From Acetatifactor muris (GTDB lineage Bacteria; Bacillota; Clostridia; Lachnospirales; Lachnospiraceae): 64,000 nt of DNA. The notes under the pieces are model-generated. The model was not told the origin of the DNA and made no database searches. It saw only the letters and a list, made by a program, of their open reading frames with translations. This document shows positions 45,449 through 54,473 of the stretch, in pieces. The stretch spans positions 62,001 through 126,000 of the forward strand of contig NZ_JANJZD010000005.1 in NCBI RefSeq assembly GCF_024623325.1. Reading direction: 5' to 3'. The translations under genes were made by a program, and so were the position numbers. How positions within the stretch are numbered: the first letter of the stretch is position 1; the number at the start of each line of letters is the position of its first letter.

Positions 45449-46300
45449 TTACGATTTCTGAATGATAGAAAGCTGCATGGAACCTAAAAATTCCCGGATG
45501 AGATGTCTCGTACGTTCAGGAGACTGATAGGGCTTACAGAATGAAAAATCCTGTGACAAATCGTCAATCTCTTCCATGGCATTTTTCACATCCACTATGG
45601 TCTGAACGGGGATTTCCTCAGCAGTCATATAATCCAGCTGCAGCGGGTTGAGCCGATGGCTTTGTATCGCATAATTCACTCTGTCCTTACATTTACATCG
45701 GCCGCTGCCATATTCTCCGCAGTACTGTCCAAGAAAGTCCGCCATTTTTCTGCGTATCCGGGAGAGTCTCTGGCGATATGCTTCCGGGGTCATCTCCAGA
45801 ATTTCTCCCGCTATGCGGCTGTCAAGCTTAAACATCGTACCCAGTATAAAAATACATCTGCTTTCTACATCAAGACATTGCAGCATCACATTGGTACAGG
45901 ACATTTTCAGTTCTTCCGCCAATATATTTCTCTCCACATTCTGTGTCAGATCCGGCACATTCTCTATTTCGGCGTTTTCTATATCCTCTCCATAATACGC
46001 AAAGCTCAACGGGCAGTGTGCAAACATATGCTTTTTATAATTTTTCAGATGATTCACCCCAATGCTGAACACCCACGTTGTAAAGGAACTGTCCCCTCTG
46101 AAGGAGGACAGATGCGTAATCATTTTCAACAGTATGTCCTGAGTGGCATCCTCCGCATCTGCAAATGTGCCCAGCATCCGCAGTGATAAATTGAACACAG
46201 TGTCCTGCACACCTGCAACAAGCGCTTCAAGGGCTTTTTTATCCCCTGCTGTGGCTTTACTGACCAGATCCTGTAATTCCTCATTTGTTTTTTTATTCAT
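45449..46300 (-). CDS. ECF-type RNA polymerase sigma factor with C-terminal extension
   Basis: 283 aa. Sigma region 2 (residues about 25-95: AEDATQDILLKMITHLSSFRGDSSFTTWVFSI) and region 4 (about 140-190: RIAGEILEMTPEAYRQRLSRIRRKM) are clear. About 90 residues follow that ordinary ECF sigmas lack, beginning with a Cys cluster CGEYGSGRCKCKDRV that may bind zinc. No anti-sigma factor is encoded nearby, so activity may be controlled by the extension. RBS AGGAGG before the ATG at 46300. Confidence 0.88.
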   Translation of the reverse strand: MNKKTNEELQDLVSKATAGDKKALEALVAGVQDTVFNLSLRMLGTFADAEDATQDILLKMITHLSSFRGDSSFTTWVFSIGVNHLKNYKKHMFAHCPLSFAYYGEDIENAEIENVPDLTQNVERNILAEELKMSCTNVMLQCLDVESRCIFILGTMFKLDSRIAGEILEMTPEAYRQRLSRIRRKMADFLGQYCGEYGSGRCKCKDRVNYAIQSHRLNPLQLDYMTAEEIPVQTIVDVKNAMEEIDDLSQDFSFCKPYQSPERTRHLIREFLGSMQLSIIQKS

Positions 46301-46464
46301 GGCTTTTTACCTCCTGAGTTATTAGACAATGTTCTCCTGTCTGTGTGACAGAAAAATATTAAAAATATTGCATGAAAAAAACCGGAAAAACAGTCAAAAA
46401 AAGTTACTGCTCCTGATCTCATAATGAACCATTAAAAGAAATTTTTTAAGATTGAAAAAAACAG

Positions 46465-46492
46465 TTGAAAAAAATTTAAAAGTCTGTATAAT
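46465..46492 (+). promoter_or_regulatory. Promoter of tRNA-Thr
   Basis: TTGAAA (46465-46470), 16 bp, TATAAT (46487-46492), about 41 nt before the mature tRNA. Confidence 0.7.
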
Positions 46493-46533
46493 AATATCTA
46501 GTTGTGATTCAACAAAGCAGCAGATTGTTATAT

Positions 46534-46606
46534 GCTTCTGTGGCTCAGTTGGTAGAGCGATTGATTCGTAATCAATAGATCACGGGTTCGAGTCCCGTCA
46601 GAAGCT
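46534..46606 (+). tRNA. tRNA-Thr, anticodon CGU
   Basis: 73 nt cloverleaf: acceptor GCTTCTG/CAGAAGC, D arm GCTC/GAGC, anticodon stem ATTGA/TCAAT with loop TTCGTAA (anticodon CGT, reading ACG), and T arm ACGGG/CCCGT with TTCGAGT. The CCA end is not encoded. It stands alone with its own promoter and terminator. Confidence 0.95.
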
Positions 46607-46617
46607 TTTTAAAATGA

Positions 46618-46644
46618 CGAAAATCCATAAAGCATGGATTTTCG
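46618..46644 (+). terminator. Terminator of tRNA-Thr
   Basis: Perfect 11-bp stem CGAAAATCCAT/ATGGATTTTCG with loop AAAGC, followed by TTTTTATTTTTG. Confidence 0.9.
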
Positions 46645-46704
46645 TTTTTATTTTTGTTTCTGGATTTTGCTGTTCTTATTGCATCCCTTGTCTTAGTTCC
46701 TTTT

Positions 46705-47538
46705 CTACGCTTTCCCTTCATCCAGATGTACATCCAGCTGGTTATAGGGAATTACAATTCCGTTTTCATCCAGACTGAGCTTACAGTTCTCTGTCACACG
46801 CCATTTACCCTGCCAGAAATCCTCCTGCCGAAACCAGCACCTGACGCCCAGCTTCACACAGGAATCAGCCAGTTCATCCACGAACACAAGCATGTCTCTG
46901 TCCTTTAAAACGGCCTCGTCCGTCGTCAGCACAAGAAGCAATACTTCCTTTGCCTTCTTCAGATCTGCACTGTAGGAAATTCCCACAGAAATATCCATAC
47001 GCCGCACCTCCTGGGTAGTCACGTTTACCAGGCTGTTATTGGCCAGATTTCCGTTCGGCAGAATCACGGTCTGGTTGTCAGGGGTCAGGAGTTTCGTGTA
47101 AAATATCTGGATTTCCGTGACAGTTCCCTCCTTTCCCGAGTAGCTCTCCCTGATATAATCCCCTACCCGGAAAGGCTTCAGGGCCAGAATCAGCACACCT
47201 CCGGCCAGATTCGACAGACTTCCCTGCACCGCCAGACCGATGGCTACACCTGCCGACCCCAGCACTGCCACCACACTGGCTGCATCCAGTCCGAAGGAAG
47301 ATGCCAGAAACATCACCAGCAGCACATACAGTGTGGCTTTGACAAAAGAATCCGCAAACTGAATGACTCCCAGCTCCGCACTGGTTTTCTTCATGGCATT
47401 TTTCAGCATCCGACGGACAAATTTAATAAGATTCACGCCGATCAGGAAGAAGACCAGCGCAAGCAAAATACGCAGACCAAGATTAAAAGCCTTTTCAGGA
47501 AGCAGGCTTATCCATTCCCTGATCACATCGGGCTGCAT
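46705..47538 (-). CDS. mscS: Small-conductance mechanosensitive channel (MscS family)
   Basis: 277 aa, close to E. coli MscS. Three membrane helices (about 20-45, 60-80, 87-115) end in the pore-lining helix with Gly/Ala packing (GSAGVAIGLAVQGSLSNLAGG). The beta domain has FRVGDYI, the GTVTEI strand and LPNGNLANNSLVN. It releases solutes during osmotic downshift. The ATG at 47538 has GGGAGAG upstream; the frame is open to 47607, and that ATG is an alternative. It follows the six-gene exporter set. Confidence 0.92.
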   Translation of the reverse strand: MQPDVIREWISLLPEKAFNLGLRILLALVFFLIGVNLIKFVRRMLKNAMKKTSAELGVIQFADSFVKATLYVLLVMFLASSFGLDAASVVAVLGSAGVAIGLAVQGSLSNLAGGVLILALKPFRVGDYIRESYSGKEGTVTEIQIFYTKLLTPDNQTVILPNGNLANNSLVNVTTQEVRRMDISVGISYSADLKKAKEVLLLVLTTDEAVLKDRDMLVFVDELADSCVKLGVRCWFRQEDFWQGKWRVTENCKLSLDENGIVIPYNQLDVHLDEGKA

Positions 47539-47686
47539 TTTCTCTCCCACTTCCTCCATAATGTTTCCGGTAATGCCTTCTGCCGCCAATTGACATATCA
47601 TCCTCATTTTTCAGCCCTTCCCATCCCTGTCTCTCTTCTTCCCGCCGTCTGCCTTTACGCTGTCCGGCCTTCTGCTTTTGCTTTTC

Positions 47687-48586
47687 CTATCCGTTTTTCA
47701 CACTGTCCTCTTCCGGCGAACCGATGACAATCCTTCCGTTCTCCAGTTCCATGCGAACCCTGTTCCCCTTAATGCCGATATTCTCCAGAAATTCTCTCGG
47801 TATCTGAACACGCCCTGCTTTATCCAGCACGGCATACTCGTTGTGGGCCTCCTCGAACATGCCGATAGCGTCCAGCTTATCGGCGTAACTCTGCTTTATG
47901 ACCATCTCACTGCTGGTCTTACCATCCCGGATCGCCACCACACGGCTCACCTTTTTGGACAGCATCCTGTCATGAGTCACAATCACAATGGTCAGTCCCA
48001 GATTCTTATTCAGTTCCCGGAAAACATCCAGAATATAATTGCCCGTTTTGGTATCTACCGACCCGGTAGGTTCGTCCGCCAGCAGGATTTTCGGATTGTT
48101 GGCCAGTGCAATGGCAATGGCAATCCTCTGCTGCTCCCCGCCGGACAGCTGGCTCAACCGGCTGTCCTTCCTGTGGCCCATTCCCACCATCTCCAGCAGT
48201 TCCAGTGCCCTGTCCTTCTGCCGCTTCCCATTGGTAAAGCGCATGGGCAGACGGACATTTTGCCAGGCACTCAAATAGGGAATCAGATTCCTTGCATTAT
48301 TCTGCCACACAAAACCCACAGTATTCCGTTTATATTCCACCAGTTCCTTCTCGTTCAGTTTAAACAGGTCTCTGCCATCCACAGTCAGTTTGCCCGCAGA
48401 GGGGCGATCCAGTCCGCCCACCATATTCAGGAATGTGGACTTACCACTGCCGCTGTTGCCGATAATTGCCATGAGCTCCCCCACGGCAATATTGAGTTCA
48501 AGTCCCTGGAGCGCCAGGACTTCCAGATCCTTCGTCTTGTAAATCTTCACCAGATTTTCACAAATAATGATATCTTCACTCAACAA
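47687..48586 (-). CDS. ABC exporter ATP-binding protein with C-terminal AbrB-like domain
   Basis: About 299 aa. The ATPase (residues about 5-225) has Walker A GNSGSGKST, signature LSGGEQQRIAIAIALA, Walker B ILLADEPTGSVD and switch His in VTHDRML, of the LolD/MacB type. Residues about 250-290 form a SpoVT/AbrB-like swapped-hairpin segment: YAVLDKAGRVQIPREFLENIG and VRMELENGRIVI. The TTG at 48586 is chosen because GGAGG lies at good spacing; a GTG at 48592 or an ATG at 48622 are possible. It overlaps the stop of the upstream ATPase gene. The AbrB-like tail could aid dimerisation or bind nucleic acid. Confidence 0.85.
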   Translation of the reverse strand: MLSEDIIICENLVKIYKTKDLEVLALQGLELNIAVGELMAIIGNSGSGKSTFLNMVGGLDRPSAGKLTVDGRDLFKLNEKELVEYKRNTVGFVWQNNARNLIPYLSAWQNVRLPMRFTNGKRQKDRALELLEMVGMGHRKDSRLSQLSGGEQQRIAIAIALANNPKILLADEPTGSVDTKTGNYILDVFRELNKNLGLTIVIVTHDRMLSKKVSRVVAIRDGKTSSEMVIKQSYADKLDAIGMFEEAHNEYAVLDKAGRVQIPREFLENIGIKGNRVRMELENGRIVIGSPEEDSVKNG

Positions 48587-49250
48587 ACTCACCGTCCTCC
48601 AGCTGAAATACCACGTCTCCAATCTCCATCAGCCCCGTGTCATGAGTCGTCATGACAATTGTCACCCCTTCCGAAGACGCCAGATCCTTAAAAATTTTTA
48701 CCACCTGAAGCCCCGTATTGGTATCCAGCTCTGCTGTGGGCTCGTCTGCAAATAAAATCTCCGGCCTGTGGGCAATGGCCCTGGCAATGGCGACCCTCTG
48801 CTGTTCCCCGCCGGACAATTCCTGGGGCAGATGATGCAGTCTGCTGCCAAGTCCCACTACTTTCAGGCACTCCTCCACCCGCTCCCTCCGATTGCCCTTA
48901 TATCCTGCCATCCGAAGAGCAAATTCCACATTTTCACAGGCAGTCATCATAGGAACCAGCGCCACGGACTGAAATACAAATCCAATCCTGTTCCTTCGAA
49001 GACGCCCTCTCTCTTTTTCACTCATCCTGGTAATATTGCTGCCCTGAAAGAACACATCCCCCTCTGTGGGATAGTCCAGTGCACTCAGAATATTCATCAG
49101 AGTTGTCTTACCGGAACCGGACCGGCCTTTTAAAATGGCAAGCTGTCCTCCGGCAATTTCCAGATCCAGCCCCTTCAGCGCCCAGAAGGTATCACCTCCT
49201 GCCACAGGAAAGCCTTTTTTAATTCCTTTTGCCGCAATGATTCTTTCCAT
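48576..49250 (-). CDS. ABC exporter ATP-binding protein (LolD/MacB type)
   Basis: 224 aa ATPase with Walker A GRSGSGKTT, Q-loop VFQSVALVPMMTACENVE, signature LSGGEQQRVAIARAIA, Walker B ILFADEPTAELD and switch His in MTTHDTGL. It drives the FtsX-type permease encoded just upstream (49327-52170). The second ATPase of this set is at 47687-48586, so the transporter may use two different nucleotide-binding subunits. Confidence 0.94.
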   Translation of the reverse strand: MERIIAAKGIKKGFPVAGGDTFWALKGLDLEIAGGQLAILKGRSGSGKTTLMNILSALDYPTEGDVFFQGSNITRMSEKERGRLRRNRIGFVFQSVALVPMMTACENVEFALRMAGYKGNRRERVEECLKVVGLGSRLHHLPQELSGGEQQRVAIARAIAHRPEILFADEPTAELDTNTGLQVVKIFKDLASSEGVTIVMTTHDTGLMEIGDVVFQLEDGEFVE

Positions 49251-49326
49251 ACTCTTTCCCCCTGCCAGCGCATGAACAATCCAATGAACGAATACAGGTC
49301 CATAAGAATGCCTGCTCTGTTCACAC

Positions 49327-52170
49327 TCAATCCTCTCCCAGCTTCAACGCCTGAGATATCTTAATCTTCGAAATCAGCCAGCCCAGAATAAACATACAAA
49401 TCAGTATCGCCGGCCCGATCACCGCAAACAGTCGCACATAATCGCCGCTTTCACTGACAATCTCAAGCGGTATCACCTGATCCGCCGAGCTGTAGGCAAT
49501 CTGAATCAGAGGAACAAACAGTCTGGACGTCAGCATCCCCACCAGGATTCCGGCAGCGACAGACACACCTGTGATAAAAAGCTGCTCATTGACCAGCATG
49601 GTCAGCACTTCCCGCATGGACATACCCATGGCACGGAAAATGCCGAACTGAAGCGTCCTGGACTGTATGGACAGAATCCAGTAAATTAAAAATCCAGTGA
49701 TACACAGCAGCAATACACAGATAAACCCTATCGTCAGGATTCCGTTTGTCCCCTGGAAAATCGGATCGTTCTTCAGTTTAATGATCTCTGCCGCGGTATC
49801 CAGAAATAGTGCATATTTAGTCCCCGATTCTTCAGCGTAATCATACAGGAACTGTGATGAGCCCTCTGTCCTGATCCATATCTGATAAGGAATCACTCCC
49901 CAGGAAGACTGCAGCTGCGACAAATGCGCCACAATCAGGAAATTATCCATCTCCGCATAAAGTCCGTCCCTGCCCATAGACCGTATGACAGGCGCATAGG
50001 ATGGCCAGTAGTCTACAAATCCATAAATGATTCCCCTGGTGCCGTCTCCATTTCCATTGGTATAATTCAGAACATCTCCAACCTCATAACCATAGAGCCG
50101 CTGAAAATTGGAAGAGACCAGAATCGCCCGGGAATTCTGAGATATGGCATTCAGATATCCGTACCAGTGGGCAGGAAGAAGGGAGTCCTTGAACCAGGCA
50201 GTCTCTCCGAATTCCTTCGTATGAATGCCCATCAACATGGCATTGTTGATTCTTCCGCCTTCTACAGATACGCTCACCTCTCTGTCAATGAGAACCTTCG
50301 TGACACTTTCTACCCCGTCCAGCATCTGATACTTTCCAAAATCCGGTTCCTCATAAATCAGCTCCAGCTGACCTGCCATCCCTCCGTCATCGGCTCCATT
50401 ATAGAGCAGCGCACTATTGTCCTTCCAGACTTCCCGGAGCACCACGTCCGCCCCCATGGAGTAGCGAATCTTTTCCTCCGCATTGGCATTGATGGTCCGC
50501 GCCGCCTGGGCATTGAAAATCCCCATGGCCAGGGTCAGAATCAGAAAGACCATAAAAAACCCCTGATTGTTTCTGGTCCTCAGTATTCTCAGAAACGAAA
50601 CGTACAGAGACGGCGGCCACCAGCGCTTCCCCAGCAGAAACAGAATCCGCATCAGCAACGGAAAAAGTCTGAAAACCAGCAGACCTGCTCCCACCATAAA
50701 CAAAGAAGAGCAAAAGTACAGGATCGGATCCAGCGATGCACCTTCCAGAACCTTTTGCATAAGATACTCTCTCTGTTCATAGTATTGGTAGAGACCGTAC
50801 AGGGACACCCCCAGCAGAATCACATCCAGAAACAGCTTCTGCCACCAGGGACTTCTGCTTTTACGATTTTTTCCACGTTTGTGGGCCACAATATTGACAT
50901 TGGCATACCGGATCACCGGCAATACCATGGTACAGGCGGAAAAAAACGCTGCCGCCCCGGCAAACATCCAGACTTTCGGTCCCGTCTCCACAGACAGCGC
51001 CGCCCTTTTCACGAATTCCAGAAAGGAATTAGACGCGCCCAAAAGCCTGCACATCAACACTCCCAGAGGAATTCCGCCGGCCAATCCCAAAATGGAAATC
51101 ACCAGACTTTGCAGCAGATAGATAAACACAATCTGCTTCCTGTCCGCGCCGCGGCTTTTGTAGACCGCAATCTCGTTCTGCTCCATCTCCAGTATCTGTC
51201 TTGACACCATGAAGATAAATGCTGCCAGCAATATAAAAACCGGTGTCTGCAAAATCAGGATTGTAGTATTCAGCTTCTGAGCCTGCAGCAAAAAAGCTTC
51301 CAACACCGCTGTAAAATAGACGGAATGATTGAATCCCATGTCCTCAAAAGCTTCCGCATAGCGATCCAGCACATCCAGATACCGCTCCGCCTGGTCTCCC
51401 CGCATCCGGGCATAATCCAGGGTCATATACCACTCCATGTTGAAGCTCTCGCTCATCCGTTCTTCATTGGCGAATAATTCCTGAAACAGCGTCTCGTCCA
51501 TCAGGCACACATCGCGCCATGTGGTGGGCCATGACACCCAGTAGACATCCTGGGGCATGCTGTTCTCAAAAATTCCCGCAATTCGAATTCGATATGGATT
51601 CCCCGACGCATCTGTCAGCCTTGTCAGTTCCAGCTCCTCCCCCAGCAGCAGGTTCTGCTCCACGAAAGTCTTCTCACTGACAATGACATCAAAGGTATGT
51701 CCGTCCAGCTCTCCGGAATACATTTCTCCATTCACAATCCTGAGATGGTCCATCTGGTCCGAATAGGAAGCTATCCTCAATGTCAGCTCATTTTTCCTGT
51801 TCTCTACCGCCAGTTCATGCAGGGCTTTCACATTATTCATATAGCGCTGTGTCACCGAATAAAGCGCAGGCACACCCAATTCTGCCTGCAGCTCCTCCAT
51901 CATCCGGCCTGCCCGGAGAACTTTGCTGAACTCCTCTTCCTTTTTCTTTCCGAGGACTGTGTTATAAGCTCCCCGCAGGACAATCAGCCCCGGGTAGATA
52001 TTCTTCTCCACATAATAGTCGCTCAGATTCCGTGTCAGAGTCCGCTGCAAAATTGCCCGGGAATACATAGGGCTGGCTGCCGCAATGGCTATCATCAGCA
52101 GATTGCCGATCAAAAGGCTGATAACCATCCATTTCCTGCTCTCAATTCTGCGGAAAACAAAACTTAACAT
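49327..52170 (-). CDS. FtsX-type ABC exporter permease, tandem-domain
   Basis: 947 aa. An N-terminal helix (about 16-38) precedes a large extracytoplasmic domain, then three helices with QILEMEQNEIAVYKSRGADRKQIV, the FtsX cytoplasmic loop. A middle segment of helices and a second extracytoplasmic domain lead to a final set of three helices, with LQFGIFRAMGMSMREVLTML as the second FtsX loop. The two-domain form resembles antibiotic or lipoprotein exporters. It is flanked by two ATPase genes downstream and three adaptor genes upstream. Confidence 0.9.
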   Translation of the reverse strand: MLSFVFRRIESRKWMVISLLIGNLLMIAIAAASPMYSRAILQRTLTRNLSDYYVEKNIYPGLIVLRGAYNTVLGKKKEEEFSKVLRAGRMMEELQAELGVPALYSVTQRYMNNVKALHELAVENRKNELTLRIASYSDQMDHLRIVNGEMYSGELDGHTFDVIVSEKTFVEQNLLLGEELELTRLTDASGNPYRIRIAGIFENSMPQDVYWVSWPTTWRDVCLMDETLFQELFANEERMSESFNMEWYMTLDYARMRGDQAERYLDVLDRYAEAFEDMGFNHSVYFTAVLEAFLLQAQKLNTTILILQTPVFILLAAFIFMVSRQILEMEQNEIAVYKSRGADRKQIVFIYLLQSLVISILGLAGGIPLGVLMCRLLGASNSFLEFVKRAALSVETGPKVWMFAGAAAFFSACTMVLPVIRYANVNIVAHKRGKNRKSRSPWWQKLFLDVILLGVSLYGLYQYYEQREYLMQKVLEGASLDPILYFCSSLFMVGAGLLVFRLFPLLMRILFLLGKRWWPPSLYVSFLRILRTRNNQGFFMVFLILTLAMGIFNAQAARTINANAEEKIRYSMGADVVLREVWKDNSALLYNGADDGGMAGQLELIYEEPDFGKYQMLDGVESVTKVLIDREVSVSVEGGRINNAMLMGIHTKEFGETAWFKDSLLPAHWYGYLNAISQNSRAILVSSNFQRLYGYEVGDVLNYTNGNGDGTRGIIYGFVDYWPSYAPVIRSMGRDGLYAEMDNFLIVAHLSQLQSSWGVIPYQIWIRTEGSSQFLYDYAEESGTKYALFLDTAAEIIKLKNDPIFQGTNGILTIGFICVLLLCITGFLIYWILSIQSRTLQFGIFRAMGMSMREVLTMLVNEQLFITGVSVAAGILVGMLTSRLFVPLIQIAYSSADQVIPLEIVSESGDYVRLFAVIGPAILICMFILGWLISKIKISQALKLGED

Positions 52171-52182
52171 GCATTCTGCCCC

Positions 52183-53274
52183 CTAATCTGCAATCACAGT
52201 CTGCCCCTCAGTAAGACCATCCAGAATCCATATTTCCTTCATGTTGGTCAAACCAGGCACAATATAACGCTTCTGCACCATATCTTCCTCCAGCACATAA
52301 ACATAGCTCTTTCCTTCTTCGGAATCCACAGCACTCCGGTCCAACAGCAGTACCCCCTGCAGTTCCTCCGAATTATACTGATACTGGAGTGAAGTCTTCA
52401 AATCCTCCTGGGAGATCTCCTCATACAGCTCGATCAAAGCCACAGTTCCCGGCACTGAAGCAGGCAAAACTGCCGGCACGGCAACCACTTTTCCCACATA
52501 GGTTTTTCTCTCATTTTTCTTGCCTGCCTCCACAACCACATCCATATTGTAACGCAGCGCATCAGCCCCATTGTCAGCCGCAAGATAAAACCGGTCTGTG
52601 GCATGCATGGTAACCAGAATATTGTCCGCCGTCATCAGATCTCCCGGATTATAGAATGTCACACTGTCAATTACGCCGTCAAAAGGTGCGAACAGGGTAT
52701 CGTTCCCGGCCTTCTCCTCAAGTTCTTCCAGAGACTTCTGCAGCCTGGCAATTTCCCTCTCCGACTGGTAAACAAACTGCTCATATTCCGTCTCCATTTT
52801 CTCTATTCTGAGCTGAGCAATCCGCAGCTCATGATCCCGCAGTCCTTCTGCATCTTCTCTGGCCTCTTCTATGGCGGAGAGACGATCTTCTCTCCCAAGT
52901 CTGAGAGCTTCTGTCTCTCTCGCAAGAGACAGTGTCATTTCCTCTCTGTCAGCCCTGCTCACCTCGATATCAAAGGTGGCAATGGCATCTCCTTCCCTGA
53001 CTTCCTCCCCCTTTTTCACCAGAATTTCACGGAACCTGGCAATGCTGTCCTCCTCCCAGCAAAGTTCTGCGGTGATTGGATAGTACACGTGCAGTGAGCC
53101 TCCTGTGGTTCTTAAGTATTCCCCTTCCTGCACCTGTATTGTTTCATAGTTGGCCTGTTCCGGAGCAGGCAGTTCCTCACTGTACCACGTCTGTTCCTGA
53201 CCGCTGTCGCCGCACCCGGCAAGAATCACTGCCGTAAGCAGTGACACAGCTGCCATTATCCTAATCTTTGACAT
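52183..53274 (-). CDS. Lipoprotein adaptor (membrane-fusion-like) 3
   Basis: 363 aa. Signal peptide with lipobox LAGC (Cys about residue 21). A beta-barrel/biotinyl-like lower half (GEEVREGDAIATFDIEV) encloses a helical hairpin (residues about 105-190, Glu/Arg-rich coiled coil), then the matching half (DTLFAPFDGVIDSV, GDLMTADNILVTM). This is the MacA/HlyD adaptor plan adapted to a monoderm cell. The ATG at 53274 overlaps the upstream adaptor by 14 nt. Confidence 0.88.
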   Translation of the reverse strand: MSKIRIMAAVSLLTAVILAGCGDSGQEQTWYSEELPAPEQANYETIQVQEGEYLRTTGGSLHVYYPITAELCWEEDSIARFREILVKKGEEVREGDAIATFDIEVSRADREEMTLSLARETEALRLGREDRLSAIEEAREDAEGLRDHELRIAQLRIEKMETEYEQFVYQSEREIARLQKSLEELEEKAGNDTLFAPFDGVIDSVTFYNPGDLMTADNILVTMHATDRFYLAADNGADALRYNMDVVVEAGKKNERKTYVGKVVAVPAVLPASVPGTVALIELYEEISQEDLKTSLQYQYNSEELQGVLLLDRSAVDSEEGKSYVYVLEEDMVQKRYIVPGLTNMKEIWILDGLTEGQTVIAD

Positions 53275-54373
53275 AGACCAGCTCTCCTTCCTCAAGTCCT
53301 TCCAGGATTTCCACCTTTGTGTCCGTGGTCATGCCAGTCTTCACATTGCACCGCGTCCGTGTGCCATTCACCTGTCTGTAGACATATTGGCCGCTTCCAT
53401 CCTGGTATAAAGCATTTATCGGGATGGTCAGCACATTCTTCCTGTACGACTGGTAAAGCATAACCACCGCAAACTGGCCCGCCTGAAGGACGCCTTCCCG
53501 GGCATCGACGGAAAACTGCGCCCGCATCTCCTCCCCGTTTAACGCCATCTGTATCATCTCACTTTTTTCATATGGGATGTAACTGATATCAAATTCCTGA
53601 TCCAGAATTTTTGCATAGACTCTGTCCGCACTTTTTACAGTCGACTCCGAAACATAATCCGTGAGCAGCCTTAAACGGCTCTCATCCGCTATATAGATTA
53701 CAGGCGTATATCCCTGTATGGCATCTCCCCTTCTGATCTCGCTGACATAGACGATTCTTCCGCTGCAGGGGGCCACAATCTCATTCTTCCCCATCTTTTT
53801 CTGCAGCGCCCCCAGAGAGGCCTGTCTCTTTTCCAGCTCCAGACCCCGCAGCTGTCTGGTCTGCTCCAACGCCAGCTCCAGCTCCTGAATCTCCAGCTCT
53901 TTCACTGTGCTCGTAGGTCCGAAGTCACCCAGTTCCCGCATGATTGCCAGCTCCTCCCTGGCAATCGCTATGTCCGCTTCCGCCAGTCGGTCACTGAATT
54001 CCCCCTGGCGCACCAGAGCATCAATCTCTTCCTCCAGGATCTCTATCTGCTCCCTGAGCTGCTCTTCACTTAAGACAGCAAGGACCTGACCTTCCTGTAC
54101 CATATCTCCTGTGGTGACATAAACGTCTTCCAGACAGCCATCCACAAGAAAGTGCAGCTCCTCCGTATAGGGAACCACCTCCCCTTTATAGATGGAGATC
54201 CGGTATATATCTCCGATCTGTGCCCTTGCCACATCCATCTTCACATCCACAGGCTCCAGAAGCTCCGGCACCCCTTCCGCAGATAACGCTCCGGAATCCG
54301 CTTCTTCCATTTTGCATCCTGTAATTCCCATAAGGAGAAGCAGAATTATCATCAATACCGTTTTCTTCTTCAT
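53261..54373 (-). CDS. Lipoprotein adaptor (membrane-fusion-like) 2
   Basis: 370 aa. Signal peptide with lipobox ITGC (Cys20). The biotinyl-like motif GDMVQEGQVLAVLSEE is followed by a helical hairpin (about residues 105-195), then NEIVAPCSGRIVYVSEIRRGDAIQGY. The C-terminus has the adaptor barrel ending VLTIPINALYQDGSGQYVY. It is the middle of three adaptors. Only a weak Shine-Dalgarno (GGAATAGAA) is seen, and a 100-nt gap separates it from adaptor 1. Confidence 0.88.
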   Translation of the reverse strand: MKKKTVLMIILLLLMGITGCKMEEADSGALSAEGVPELLEPVDVKMDVARAQIGDIYRISIYKGEVVPYTEELHFLVDGCLEDVYVTTGDMVQEGQVLAVLSEEQLREQIEILEEEIDALVRQGEFSDRLAEADIAIAREELAIMRELGDFGPTSTVKELEIQELELALEQTRQLRGLELEKRQASLGALQKKMGKNEIVAPCSGRIVYVSEIRRGDAIQGYTPVIYIADESRLRLLTDYVSESTVKSADRVYAKILDQEFDISYIPYEKSEMIQMALNGEEMRAQFSVDAREGVLQAGQFAVVMLYQSYRKNVLTIPINALYQDGSGQYVYRQVNGTRTRCNVKTGMTTDTKVEILEGLEEGELVYVKD

Positions 54374-54473
54374 TTCTATTCCAGTTCCGCACGCGCTCTG
54401 TCAATGCCTGACAACACCAGAAGACCGGTATACACATGCTGGTTTCATTTTTAATTGAAGTCTTTTCGTCAGA

